A DNA stretch of 64,000 nt from Hymenobacter jejuensis (GTDB lineage Bacteria > Bacteroidota > Bacteroidia > Cytophagales > Hymenobacteraceae): the NCBI RefSeq assembly GCF_006337165.1, contig NZ_CP040896.1:4464001-4528000 (forward strand), written 5' to 3'. The translations under genes were made by a program, and so were the position numbers. Shown piece after piece: positions 27,035 to 35,249 of this stretch. Each line of letters opens with the position of its first letter. The first letter of the stretch is position 1. Below the pieces are notes generated by a model. That model did not search any database. It was given only the letters and a program-made list of their open reading frames with translations, and was not told the origin of the DNA.

Positions 27035-27553
27035 ATGAGATACTTTGCCCTTCTTTGTTTTGCCCTGCTTTTGTGCGGGATGCCGGTCCGGGCACAGGAT
27101 ACCCCGGCGGGCAACATGGCAAAAATGGATGAGAAATACGGGTTTCGGGAGGTGACGTTCGAGCAGCCGGTTTCGTCGTTTAAAAACCTGAAGTTCTTTG
27201 TGAAGAAGGGGTTGTCCAAAATCTACGACCGCTCCAACGAATCGCTGCTGCTTGGTACTTATCGCCTGCAGCACGTGTATTACACATTTTACAAAGGGCT
27301 CCTGTCCGAAGTCACTGTGACGTTGTCAGAGCGCCCGAACGTGGAGGGCGTTTATGGCCTGCTGGTCAAGGCCTACGGGCCGGCCGCCGTGGTGGAAAAT
27401 ACCTATCAGTGGGAAGGCCAGCGCGTCCGGATGACGTTGCAGCCCTCGTATTACGGCAGCGAAGCCATTTTGCGCGTGTTCAGCAAGCCCTTGCTGCAGC
27501 GCGAGCAGGCCGACAAAGAAGCCAGCGATCGCCGCGCGGCCTCAGAGCTGTAA
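27035..27553 (+). CDS. secreted hypothetical protein
   Basis: 172 aa. The N terminus MRYFALLCFALLLCGMPVRA is a clear signal peptide with cleavage before QDTPAG. The mature part is a small alpha/beta domain (YGFREVTFEQPVSSFKNL, then KIYDRSNESLLLGTYRL, VEGVYGLLVKAYGPAAVVE, YQWEGQRVRMTLQ) that resembles periplasmic proteins of unknown function in Bacteroidota. A charged helical tail ends it. The open frame upstream of 27035 overlaps the promoter region, and I do not include it. Confidence 0.75.
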   Translation: MRYFALLCFALLLCGMPVRAQDTPAGNMAKMDEKYGFREVTFEQPVSSFKNLKFFVKKGLSKIYDRSNESLLLGTYRLQHVYYTFYKGLLSEVTVTLSERPNVEGVYGLLVKAYGPAAVVENTYQWEGQRVRMTLQPSYYGSEAILRVFSKPLLQREQADKEASDRRAASEL

Positions 27554-27659
27554 GCGGCTTGCGCAAAGGGTCATAGCGCGAAAAGTCAGGGCAAGGAAAA
27601 CCGGGTGCATTTGCGTATCTTGTTGATACTAACAGGAGTAGCACCTAATCCCTACTGCC

Positions 27660-27866
27660 ATGAACACTAGCCAACTGCCCGCGGTCGAGCCGGTATTGAC
27701 CGCACCCCGCCGTGTACCGGAAACCCCGCCGCCCCCGCGCGTTGTCAGTCCGCCGGAACCCGCCAACAGCCTGCGCACAGAAAGCGAGTCGGAGCAGGAC
27801 GAAGCGGCGGTTTGCAGCTTTCGGGCCTGGGTAGCAGGATGCGAAGGCTACTGTTCTATTTTCTGA
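27660..27866 (+). CDS. 68-aa proline-rich hypothetical protein
   Basis: MNTSQLPAVEPVLTAPRRVP, a Pro/Arg stretch, an acidic segment (TESESEQDEAAVC), and a cysteine-containing end. No family recognised. Support is contextual: a TATCTTG -7-like box near 27616 and a strong terminator 20 bp after the stop frame it as a transcription unit. The complementary strand also carries an open frame. Confidence 0.45.
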   Translation: MNTSQLPAVEPVLTAPRRVPETPPPPRVVSPPEPANSLRTESESEQDEAAVCSFRAWVAGCEGYCSIF

Positions 27867-27885
27867 GTTGATTTCTACAACATAT

Positions 27886-27917
27886 AAAAAAGCCCCGCCC
27901 ACCCGCGGGGCTTTTTT
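27886..27917. terminator. intrinsic terminator
   Basis: Perfect 13-bp arms with A6 before and T6 after the GCCCCGC/GCGGGGC stem, loop CCACCC. Confidence 0.93.
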
Positions 27918-27977
27918 GTGCCCATAGTTCATGCCGTGTTCGGGAACGGAAACGGCGCCTTCCATTTTCGAACACAG

Positions 27978-28076
27978 TGTCCACTTCTGGACAGATTTTG
28001 AAGCGACAAAAAGAATCGACTCATATATAAGTTATTGAATATCAAATAATTAACTAATTGGCATGTCCATTGGCTG
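27978..28076 (+). promoter_or_regulatory. sigma54-like control region of the HlyD-TolC operon
   Basis: In order: inverted repeat TGTCCACTTCTGGACA at 27978-27993, copy C of the dispersed palindrome (core at +57), and TTGGCATGTCCATTGGCT starting at +80 (28058). The last resembles a -24/-12 promoter (TGGCAC-N5-TTGC) but has G where the -12 C is expected. The same three parts occur with identical spacing at 31068. The inverted repeat is the candidate binding site of the NtrC-type regulator encoded at 35250. Confidence 0.6.
28025..28054 (+). repeat. dispersed palindrome, copy C
   Basis: Core TTGAATATCAA at 28035-28045, between the inverted repeat and the promoter-like element of the efflux operon. 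Confidence 0.75.
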
Positions 28077-28110
28077 ATAGGAAGGGAATACGTACCTATT
28101 CCGTACAAAA

Positions 28111-29358
28111 ATGGACAGAGTTATCTCTACTGCTACCCAGAATCGCCGTCGCCGCCGGCAGTGGCTGCTGGTGGCCGGCGCGTTGCTGCTGCTGGTAGCC
28201 GGCCTGCTGGCCTTTCGCAACGTGCTCAAGCCCCGCCTCGATCGCTCCAAGATTCTGACCGCCGTGGCCGAAAAAGGGGCGGTGGAAGCCTCGCTGACGG
28301 CCTCAGGCCTGATCGTTCCGGGGCACGAAGCGGTCCTTACCAGCCCCATCCAATCCACGATTCAACGGGTGGTGCTGCAAGTGGGCGCGAAAGTCCGGCC
28401 CGGCCAAACCATTCTGGAGCTCGACAAAGAAGTGACGAGCACGGCGCTGGCCAAGTTGCGCGATGAGCAGCTGCAAAACCACAACAAAAACACCAAGCTG
28501 CAACTGGGCCTGGAGCATAGCCTCAACGACCTGGAGTCGCAGGAGCAAGTGCAGCAGGTGAAGGTGCGCAGCCTGCAATCGACGTTGCGCGACGAGCAGT
28601 ACCTGCTCAAAATCGGCAGCGGCACCCGCGAAAACGTGCAGCAGGCCGAACTCAATCTTAAAGTGGCCCAACTGGAGCTGCAGCGCCTGCGCGAGCAGAT
28701 CCGCAACCAGCGCCAAAGCAACGCCGCCGACGTGCGCGAGCTGGGCTTTACGATGACCATTCAGGACCGCACCATTGCCGAGCTCGCGGGCAAGCTGGCC
28801 CAGGCCAACATCAGCGCGCAGCAGCCGGGCGTGCTGACGTGGGTGAACGAAGACGTAGGCGCCACCGTGAACCAGGGCGACCAGCTGGCCCGCGTAGCCG
28901 ATTTGAGCAGCTTTCGGGTAAAAGCCACGATATCTGATACGTATGCCGATGCCTTGCACTTGGGCGATGCCATCGTGGTGCGCATTAATGACACGGACCT
29001 GCGGGGCACTATTAGCGCCATCAGCCCGTCCGTGGACAAGGGCGTGATCACGTTCTACGCCGAGCTGGCCCAGAACCACCATCCAGCCCTGCGCGCCAAC
29101 CTGCGCACGGATGTGTTTGTGGTCACCAAATCGCACCCCAACGTGCTGCGGGTCAAAAACGGACCTTTCTACCAGGGCGGGCAAGAGCAACCGGTATTCG
29201 TGGTGAAAGACGGCAAAGCCATCCGCCGCACCGTGCGCTTTGGTGATAGTAATTTCGATTACGTGCAGATAATCAGTGGTTTGCAGCCCGGCGAGGAGAT
29301 CGTGCTCTCCGACATGAAGGATTACGTGGACACTCCCGAACTGACCCTCAACGACTAA
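28111..29358 (+). CDS. HlyD/MacA-like periplasmic adaptor
   Basis: 415 aa membrane fusion protein for an ABC exporter. A basic N terminus (RRRRRQ) and one membrane anchor (WLLVAGALLLLVAGLLAF) are followed by lipoyl-like halves (SGLIVPGHEAVLTSPIQS... and ISAQQPGVLTWVNEDVGATVNQGDQLARV), with a long Gln/Leu-rich coiled coil (residues about 105-235) between them and a beta-barrel domain after. The C-terminal YVQIISGLQPGEEIVLSD is typical. It is first in an operon with TolC, and with the ABC ATPase and permeases of the next operon it completes a MacAB-TolC-type system. Probably switched on by the sigma54-type regulator encoded downstream. Confidence 0.92.
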   Translation: MDRVISTATQNRRRRRQWLLVAGALLLLVAGLLAFRNVLKPRLDRSKILTAVAEKGAVEASLTASGLIVPGHEAVLTSPIQSTIQRVVLQVGAKVRPGQTILELDKEVTSTALAKLRDEQLQNHNKNTKLQLGLEHSLNDLESQEQVQQVKVRSLQSTLRDEQYLLKIGSGTRENVQQAELNLKVAQLELQRLREQIRNQRQSNAADVRELGFTMTIQDRTIAELAGKLAQANISAQQPGVLTWVNEDVGATVNQGDQLARVADLSSFRVKATISDTYADALHLGDAIVVRINDTDLRGTISAISPSVDKGVITFYAELAQNHHPALRANLRTDVFVVTKSHPNVLRVKNGPFYQGGQEQPVFVVKDGKAIRRTVRFGDSNFDYVQIISGLQPGEEIVLSDMKDYVDTPELTLND

Positions 29359-29373
29359 GCGGCCTTTTGCTTT

Positions 29374-30867
29374 ATGAAACAATTTCTCCTCCTGTGCTTG
29401 CTGCCGCTGCTGCCCGCTGGTGCGGTGGCCCAATCGTCGGGGCCTGCGGCACCCGCTGCTGGCGCGGCGGGTAAAGTATTGGGTTTGAGCGAAGTACTGG
29501 AACTGGCCCTGGCCCAGTCTTCGGTGGTGAAACAAGCCCAGACCAACCGCGAAAACAGCTACTGGCAGTGGCGTACCTACCAAACCAATTATCGCCCCCA
29601 GCTCGGCCTGCTGGGCACCATACCGGATTTCAGCCGGGCCATTGCGCCGGTCGTGCAGCCCGACGGCACCACCGGCTTCCGGGCCGTGCGACAAAATAAC
29701 TCCAACCTGGCCCTGACCTTGAGCCAGAACATCGGGCCTACCGGCGGGCAGCTGTTTCTGACTTCCGAGGTGCAGCGCTTCGACAACTTCAACGGGGGCC
29801 AGCGCATGTACAACAACCGGCCGTTTGCGCTCGGCATTACCCAACCGCTGGGCATGTTCAATAGCCTGAGCTGGGCCCGCAAGATTGAGCCCTTGCGCTA
29901 CGAAGAATCGCAGCGGCAGTACGTGGCCGAGCGTGAGGCCATCACGCAGCGGGCCACGGAGCTGTATTTTGATGTATTGCTGCAACAGGTAAACGCGGCC
30001 GTGGCCGGCCAAAACGTGCAGGCCAACGAAGAAATGCTGCGCTTGGGCCGCGAGCGATTTCAGCTCGGCCGCCTCTCCCAAAGCGATTTGTTGCAGCTCG
30101 AATACAACCTGGTAGCCTCGCGGCAGGCCCGCGGACAAGCCCGCCTCGACGCCCAAACGGCCACCCTGAATTTGCAGAGCTACATCGGGCTGGGCGGCTC
30201 TACCCAGCTCACGCTGAATGTACCGGCCGCCACGCCGCCGCTGGCAGTATCGCCGGAGGAGGCGCTGGCGCAGGCCCGGCAAAACCGCGCCGAGCAGCTG
30301 GCCTTTCGTCGTCGGCTGTTGCAGGCCGAGCGCGACGTAGCCCAGGCCAAAGGCACCATGGGCTTTCAGGCGACGCTACAGGCCAATTTGGGGTACGTCA
30401 ACCAAGCGACCAGTCTGTGGGACACCTACAACGGGTTGCAGAATCAGCAGCAGGTGCGCCTGACTTTCTCGATGCCGCTGGTGGATTGGGGTCGCCAGAA
30501 ATCCATCATCAAAACCGCCGAGCTCAACCGCCAGCAAGTAGAAGTAACCGTAGAGCAGGACCAGATGACCTTCGAGCAGGCCGTGGTGGCCCAGGCCGCG
30601 CAACTGGGCACGCTGAGCGAGCAGCTCAGCCTGGCCGCTAGCGCCGACACGCTGGCCCAGCGCCGCTACGACATTGCCCGCGCTACTTACTTAGTGGGCC
30701 GTATCAGCCTCACGGACTTGAACTTAGCGCTTTCCGAAAAAGACCAGGCCAAGCGTGCTTACATTGCTGCCCTGCGCGCCTGCTGGGTGGCGCACTACCG
30801 CTTGCGTGCCCTCACGCTCTACGATTTTGAGCGCCGGCAGCCGCTGGCGGTGGCTACAGGCCGGTAA
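29374..30867 (+). CDS. TolC-family outer membrane efflux protein
   Basis: 497 aa outer membrane channel. Signal peptide MKQFLLLCLLPLLPAGAVAQ, then the OEP repeats with helical heptads; LGLSEVLELALAQSSVVKQAQ begins the first, and YDIARATYLVGRISLTDLNLAL lies near the end of the second. It starts 15 bp after the adaptor gene, so the two form one operon. It is a different paralog from the TolC at 1985 (little similarity by eye). Substrate unknown. Confidence 0.92.
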   Translation: MKQFLLLCLLPLLPAGAVAQSSGPAAPAAGAAGKVLGLSEVLELALAQSSVVKQAQTNRENSYWQWRTYQTNYRPQLGLLGTIPDFSRAIAPVVQPDGTTGFRAVRQNNSNLALTLSQNIGPTGGQLFLTSEVQRFDNFNGGQRMYNNRPFALGITQPLGMFNSLSWARKIEPLRYEESQRQYVAEREAITQRATELYFDVLLQQVNAAVAGQNVQANEEMLRLGRERFQLGRLSQSDLLQLEYNLVASRQARGQARLDAQTATLNLQSYIGLGGSTQLTLNVPAATPPLAVSPEEALAQARQNRAEQLAFRRRLLQAERDVAQAKGTMGFQATLQANLGYVNQATSLWDTYNGLQNQQQVRLTFSMPLVDWGRQKSIIKTAELNRQQVEVTVEQDQMTFEQAVVAQAAQLGTLSEQLSLAASADTLAQRRYDIARATYLVGRISLTDLNLALSEKDQAKRAYIAALRACWVAHYRLRALTLYDFERRQPLAVATGR

Positions 30868-30892
30868 TATTTAGCACATCTGTTAGATGGAT

Positions 30893-30930
30893 CTGTCCTC
30901 CTTTGCTTAGGCTCGGGAGGACAGGTTTTT
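30893..30930 (+). terminator. probable terminator after the HlyD-TolC operon
   Basis: Arms CTGTCCTCC (30893-30901) and GGAGGACAG (30916-30924), loop 14, followed by GTTTTT. Confidence 0.75.
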
Positions 30931-31067
30931 ATAGAGGACGGCATAGACAACGAGCCGCCAGAATAGGCTACCGCCGGCGCACGGATGCACAAAGCACCGG
31001 GAGCCGGCGGTAATTTTTTGGGCTTGCGTTCAAAATCGTACGGCGACCTCTCCATTTCCGAACACCC

Positions 31068-31166
31068 TGTCCGTTTATGGACAACTTTTTGAAATCGCGT
31101 TAGTAGTGATATGTATATAAATTATTGATAATCAATTATTTATGAGTTTGGCACGTGGCTTGGCTA
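31068..31166 (+). promoter_or_regulatory. sigma54-like control region of the ABC transporter operon
   Basis: Inverted repeat TGTCCGTTTATGGACA at 31068-31083, dispersed palindrome copy D (core at +57), and TTGGCACGTGGCTTGGCT from +80 (31148). Upstream flanks CATTTCCGAACAC and CATTTTCGAACAC also match the twin at 27978, so the two regions are homologous over about 100 bp. The promoter-like element lies 119 bp before the ATPase start. Confidence 0.6.
31114..31144 (+). repeat. dispersed palindrome, copy D
   Basis: Core TTGATAATCAA at 31125-31135, right arm TTATTTATG. Confidence 0.8.
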
Positions 31167-31266
31167 CTTCTATAGGAAACCGGGCCTTGCCTGCTCAAAA
31201 GCGGACACCGCACTCCCGGTTTACTGCCTCCTTTGCCGCATCCTTCCACGTCAACCGCATTTTCCC

Positions 31267-32016
31267 ATGAACTTCACCTCTGCCCAAAGCGACCTGTTTC
31301 TCGATCCGGCCGCGAAGGTGCGTCAGGCCACGGCGCTGGCCACGCCCATGCTCAAACTCACGGACATCGAGAAGGTATACCAAACCAAAACCATCGAAAC
31401 CGTCGCCCTGAACCGCGTCAACCTGACGGTGAGCAAGGGCGAGTTTGTGTCGATCATGGGACCTTCGGGCTGCGGCAAATCGACGCTGCTCAGCATCATG
31501 GGCTTGCTCGACGAGCCCACCAGCGGCCACATCGAAATCGACGGGCGTCCCGTGACTTCGTACTCCGACCGCGAGCTGGCGCACCTGCGCAATCAGAAAA
31601 TCGGGTTTGTGTTTCAGAGCTACCACCTCATCCACGACCTCTCGGTGATCGACAACGTGGAGCTGCCCTTGCTCTACCGCAGCGGCGTATCGGGCAAGGA
31701 GCGCCGCCAGCGCGCCCACGCCGCCCTCGACAAAGTAGGCCTGAGCGCCCGCACCAACCACTTCCCCAACCAGCTGTCGGGCGGCCAGCGCCAGCGCGTA
31801 GCCATCGCCCGCGCCCTGGCCGGCAACCCCGAAATCATTCTGGCCGACGAGCCAACGGGCAACCTCGACTCGGTAATGGGCGAGGAAATCATGGACATTC
31901 TGCTGGGCCTCAACCGCCGCGAAGGCACCACCATCGTGATGGTGACCCACGACGAGCAGCAGGCCCTGAAAACCGAGCGCGTCGTGCGCTTCTTCGACGG
32001 CAGCCAGGTTAGCTAA
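31267..32016 (+). CDS. ABC transporter ATP-binding protein (LolD/MacB type)
   Basis: 249 aa ATPase that drives the two permeases encoded downstream. Walker A GPSGCGKST at 65-73, Q-loop VFQSYHL, signature LSGGQRQRVAIARAL at 171-185, Walker B IILADEPTGNLD at 191-202, and the H-loop THDEQ. The first 27 residues precede the usual family start (MLKLTDIEKVYQT at residue 28), so translation may instead begin at 31348. It is the first gene of an operon whose second member is an ECF sigma factor, an unusual arrangement. Confidence 0.93.
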   Translation: MNFTSAQSDLFLDPAAKVRQATALATPMLKLTDIEKVYQTKTIETVALNRVNLTVSKGEFVSIMGPSGCGKSTLLSIMGLLDEPTSGHIEIDGRPVTSYSDRELAHLRNQKIGFVFQSYHLIHDLSVIDNVELPLLYRSGVSGKERRQRAHAALDKVGLSARTNHFPNQLSGGQRQRVAIARALAGNPEIILADEPTGNLDSVMGEEIMDILLGLNRREGTTIVMVTHDEQQALKTERVVRFFDGSQVS

Positions 32017-32073
32017 CGCCGCCCGGAGCTTGCTTAATGCTGTAGTTGAAACCGTAATAATCAAACTATCAAT

Positions 32074-32673
32074 ATGTTACCTGTAGCTGCTTCCTCATTA
32101 AGCGCCAGCCATGCCGAAGCCGAGCTGATCGAGGCCTGCCGCCGGGGCAACCCGCGGGCGCAGAAGCGTCTTTTCGACTGGCTCTCGCCGATGGCTTTGG
32201 GCGTGTGCCTGCGTTACCTGCGCCAGCCCGAAGAGGCGGAGGAAGCCATGCTGCTAGGCTTTGTAAAAATGTTTCGAGCCCTGGAGCAGTACCGCCACGA
32301 CGGCAGCTTCCGCGGCTGGGTGCGGCGCATCATGATCAACGAAGCCCTGGGCCTGATCCGGCGCCGGCAGCCGTTGCACCTCGACATCGACGACTACGCC
32401 CCCGAAGTAGCGCCCATTGCCGCCGCGGCCGAAAGCGACTTGGCCGCCGCCGATCTGCTGGCCTTGCTGGCGGCGCTACCCGCCGGCTACCGCACGGTGT
32501 TCAACCTCTACGCCATTGAGGGCTATTCGCACGCCGAAATCGCTGAATTGCTGGGCATAAGCGAAGGCACCAGCAAATCGCAGCTCAGCAAGGCGCGCGC
32601 CCTGCTTCAGCGCCAGCTACAGGCTTTGCAATTCACTTCCACCTCTTCTTACTCCGAATCGTATGCTGCTTAG
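32074..32673 (+). CDS. ECF-type RNA polymerase sigma factor
   Basis: 199 aa. The sigma-2 region covers about residues 15-85: LIEACRRGNPRAQKRLFDWL, and the -10 recognition helix EEAEEAMLLGFVKMFRALEQYRHDGSFRGWVRRIMINEAL. The sigma-4 helix-turn-helix is LPAGYRTVFNLYAIEGYSHAEIAELLGISEGTSKSQLSKARALL (about 140-185). No anti-sigma gene is adjacent. It lies between the ATPase and the first permease of an ABC exporter and overlaps the permease by 11 bp, so its level is tied to the transporter operon. Target promoters unknown. Confidence 0.92.
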   Translation: MLPVAASSLSASHAEAELIEACRRGNPRAQKRLFDWLSPMALGVCLRYLRQPEEAEEAMLLGFVKMFRALEQYRHDGSFRGWVRRIMINEALGLIRRRQPLHLDIDDYAPEVAPIAAAAESDLAAADLLALLAALPAGYRTVFNLYAIEGYSHAEIAELLGISEGTSKSQLSKARALLQRQLQALQFTSTSSYSESYAA

Positions 32674-33913
32674 CTATATCAAAATTGCGTGGAAGGTCCT
32701 GCTTCGGCGCAAGTTTTTCACCTTCATCAGCCTGTTTGGCATCTCCTTCACCCTGATGGTGCTGCTGGTGGTGGTGGCCATGTTCGACAATTTTCAGGGT
32801 GCGCACGCCCCCGAATCGCGGGTGAAGCGTATGGCTTTCGTCTCGTTTATGAGCCAGCGTTTTAAGGATGGCGGCCAGATGAATACGCCCGTCAGCCCGT
32901 ACTTCCTCGACAAGTACGTGCGCCCGATGAAAACGCCCGAAAAAGTGGCGGTGTACTCGCTGTTTCACGCCACACCGGCTTACATCGGCAACAAGAAGCT
33001 GGACCTAGATCTCAAGTTTACGGATGCTGTTTTCTGGGAAGTATTTGATTTTCACTTCCTCGAAGGCAAGCCGTATCTGGCTCAGGACGTGCGCTCCGCT
33101 AACCGCGTGGTTGTCATTACCGAAACCACGGCCCGGCAGTATTTCGGCGCCGCCACGGGCGTAGTCGGCCGCGACATTGTGGTCGATCAGCGCCGGTTCC
33201 GGGTGGTAGGGGTAGTCAGCGACGTGCCTGCCCTGCGCTTCAACTCCTACGCCGAGGTGTGGGCGCCCCTGACCACAACCAAAGCCGATATTCGCAACCC
33301 CGTGCTGGAAGGCGATTATTTTGCCGCGCTGCTGGCCCCCGAAGGCACGCCGCTGGAAGCCCTGGAAACCGAGTACCAGCAGATTGTGAGCCGGGTAACA
33401 ATTCCGAACCGCGACGTGAAGAAGCTTGTAACCCACGCCGACCCGCTGCTGGCCTCGCTCACGCGCCAGCTTTTTGGGCCGATCGGGGGCGATAGCTCCG
33501 ACAAAACAGCGCTGTTTTACGCCGTGACCGTGGGGCTGACGCTGCTGTTTATGTTGCTGCCTGCCCTGAACCTGGTCAACATCAACCTGAGCCGCATCCT
33601 GGAGCGCTCCTCCGAAATCGGGGTGCGCAAGGCCTTCGGAGCGACGGGCTCCACGCTGGTCGGCCAGTTTCTGATCGAAAACATCTTCCTGACGCTCCTG
33701 GGCGGCGTGCTGGGCTTGGTGCTGGCTTATGCGGCCCTGGAAGCCATCAGCGAGGCCAATTTCATTTCCTACGCCCACTTCACCCTGAACCTGCGCGTGT
33801 TTGGGTGGGCTCTGCTGGTAACGGTGGTTTTCGGGGTGTTGTCGGGCGTGTACCCGGCTTTTAAAATGTCGCGCCTACAGCCGGTGCAAGCCCTGAAAGG
33901 CAGTGCTAGCTAA
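32663..33913 (+). CDS. ABC transporter permease (MacB/FtsX type), first
   Basis: 416 aa with one N-terminal membrane helix (FFTFISLFGISFTLMVLLVV), a large periplasmic MacB core domain (residues about 50-270, with FWEVFDFHFLEGKPY and VVVITETTARQYFG), and three C-terminal helices of the FtsX domain, including the LERSSEIGVRKAFGAT coupling segment. It probably forms a heterodimer with the next protein and exports a substrate through the adaptor and TolC encoded upstream. The start overlaps the sigma factor gene. Confidence 0.92.
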   Translation: MLLSYIKIAWKVLLRRKFFTFISLFGISFTLMVLLVVVAMFDNFQGAHAPESRVKRMAFVSFMSQRFKDGGQMNTPVSPYFLDKYVRPMKTPEKVAVYSLFHATPAYIGNKKLDLDLKFTDAVFWEVFDFHFLEGKPYLAQDVRSANRVVVITETTARQYFGAATGVVGRDIVVDQRRFRVVGVVSDVPALRFNSYAEVWAPLTTTKADIRNPVLEGDYFAALLAPEGTPLEALETEYQQIVSRVTIPNRDVKKLVTHADPLLASLTRQLFGPIGGDSSDKTALFYAVTVGLTLLFMLLPALNLVNINLSRILERSSEIGVRKAFGATGSTLVGQFLIENIFLTLLGGVLGLVLAYAALEAISEANFISYAHFTLNLRVFGWALLVTVVFGVLSGVYPAFKMSRLQPVQALKGSAS

Positions 33914-33941
33914 TTATTTGACTGTCAGATACTTAATTCTA

Positions 33942-35138
33942 ATGATACGGCACCTGTTTACCTTGATCTGGAACCGCAAGCGGTCCAACTTTCTGCTCAT
34001 CACGGAAATTATGCTCTCGTTTTTCGTGCTCTTCGTGGTGAGCAGCCTGCTGGTGTACAACCTCTACAACTACCGCCAGCCCATGGGCTTCCGCTACGAC
34101 AATGTGTGGGAGATCACGCTCAACCCCGGTACCGATACCACGGCCCTGAAGCAAAAGGTGCTGATGGTGATGCAGCAGCTGAAAGCCAGCAAGGGCGTGG
34201 TGGGCGTAACACAAACTAGCTCCAATACGCCGTTTTCGTTTTCCAACATGAACGGCACGCGCCAGTACAACCACAAGCAAACGCCCGTGACCGAGTTTTA
34301 CGACGCCGACGACGAACTGCGCCATGTGTTGGGGCTGAACGTAGTGGAAGGCCGCTGGTTTGACCGCCGCGACAACGCCGCTGCCCGTACGCCGGCCATC
34401 ATCAACAAGGCCATGCAGCGGGCCGTGTTTGCGGAGGAGTCGCCCATCGGCAAAATCATGACCGATGAACACAACAAGGAGCAGTGGCAGATTGTGGGCG
34501 TGGTGGAAAGCTACCGCTCGGGCAGCGACTTTGCCGCCGACGAGCCGGCCATGTTTAGCCGCAAGGAAATCACCGATCCGAGCTCCAAGATGAATGGCGG
34601 CTACAACGTGCCGGTGCTGCTGCTGCGCGTGCAGCCCGGCAGCGGCGCGGTGCTGGAGCAGAAGCTGGTAAAAGACCTCGACCGCATGACCAAAGGCTGG
34701 TCCGTGACCGTTGACCCGCTGGAAAAAACCCGCATCAGCAAGCTCAAAGTTGTGCTCACGCCGCTGTGCGTGCTGGGTCTGGTGTGCCTGTTTTTGATTG
34801 TGAACGTCGCCTTAGGGCTGTTCGGGGTGCTGTGGTACAACATCAACCAGCGCAAAGCCGAGATCGGGTTGCGCCGGGCCTTGGGGGCTACGAGCACCGG
34901 CATCAGCCAGCAGTTTCTGGGCGAAATGCTCGTGGTGACAACCTTGGGCGTGGCCGTTGGCGTGGTGGTGGCGGCCCAGTTCCCGCTGCTGGGCGTGTTT
35001 GGCGTGGCAGCTACGGTTTACCTGCAAGCCATGGGCGTAGCTACCGTGCTCATCTTCTCCCTGACGGCTATTTGTGCTTTTCAACCCAGCCGCATTGCCG
35101 CGGGCATTCAGCCGGCCGTGTCGCTGCGGGAAGAGTAG
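33942..35138 (+). CDS. ABC transporter permease (MacB/FtsX type), second
   Basis: 398 aa when started at the ATG 33942 (MIRHLFTLIWNRKRSNFLLI); a GTG at 33903 overlaps the previous stop and is a possible longer start. One N-terminal membrane helix (ITEIMLSFFVLFVVSSLLVYN), a periplasmic core domain, and three C-terminal helices with INQRKAEIGLRRALGATSTG as the coupling segment. It is the partner of the preceding permease; the pair with one ATPase matches the usual Bacteroidota MacB-like heterodimer. Confidence 0.91.
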   Translation: MIRHLFTLIWNRKRSNFLLITEIMLSFFVLFVVSSLLVYNLYNYRQPMGFRYDNVWEITLNPGTDTTALKQKVLMVMQQLKASKGVVGVTQTSSNTPFSFSNMNGTRQYNHKQTPVTEFYDADDELRHVLGLNVVEGRWFDRRDNAAARTPAIINKAMQRAVFAEESPIGKIMTDEHNKEQWQIVGVVESYRSGSDFAADEPAMFSRKEITDPSSKMNGGYNVPVLLLRVQPGSGAVLEQKLVKDLDRMTKGWSVTVDPLEKTRISKLKVVLTPLCVLGLVCLFLIVNVALGLFGVLWYNINQRKAEIGLRRALGATSTGISQQFLGEMLVVTTLGVAVGVVVAAQFPLLGVFGVAATVYLQAMGVATVLIFSLTAICAFQPSRIAAGIQPAVSLREE

Positions 35139-35152
35139 CCGCCCCAAAAGGC

Positions 35153-35202
35153 CCGTTGGGCCGCGCACAGCCTTGTTGCGCGGCCCAACGGCTTCCCTTT
35201 TT
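35153..35202 (+). terminator. intrinsic terminator after the ABC operon
   Basis: Arms CCGTTGGGCCGCGCA (35153-35167) and TGCGCGGCCCAACGG (35177-35191), then a T5 run. It separates the transporter operon from the regulator genes. Confidence 0.88.
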
Positions 35203-35249
35203 AACCCAAAATTCCTTCCTTCGCTACGCAATTTCAACCGCAATTCTCC

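Noticed and set aside
28303..30282. 659-codon open frame on the minus strand, antisense to the HlyD and TolC genes
   Set aside because: Long antisense frames are expected in GC-rich genes; the protein has no signature and the plus-strand genes have clear domains, signal peptides and control sites.
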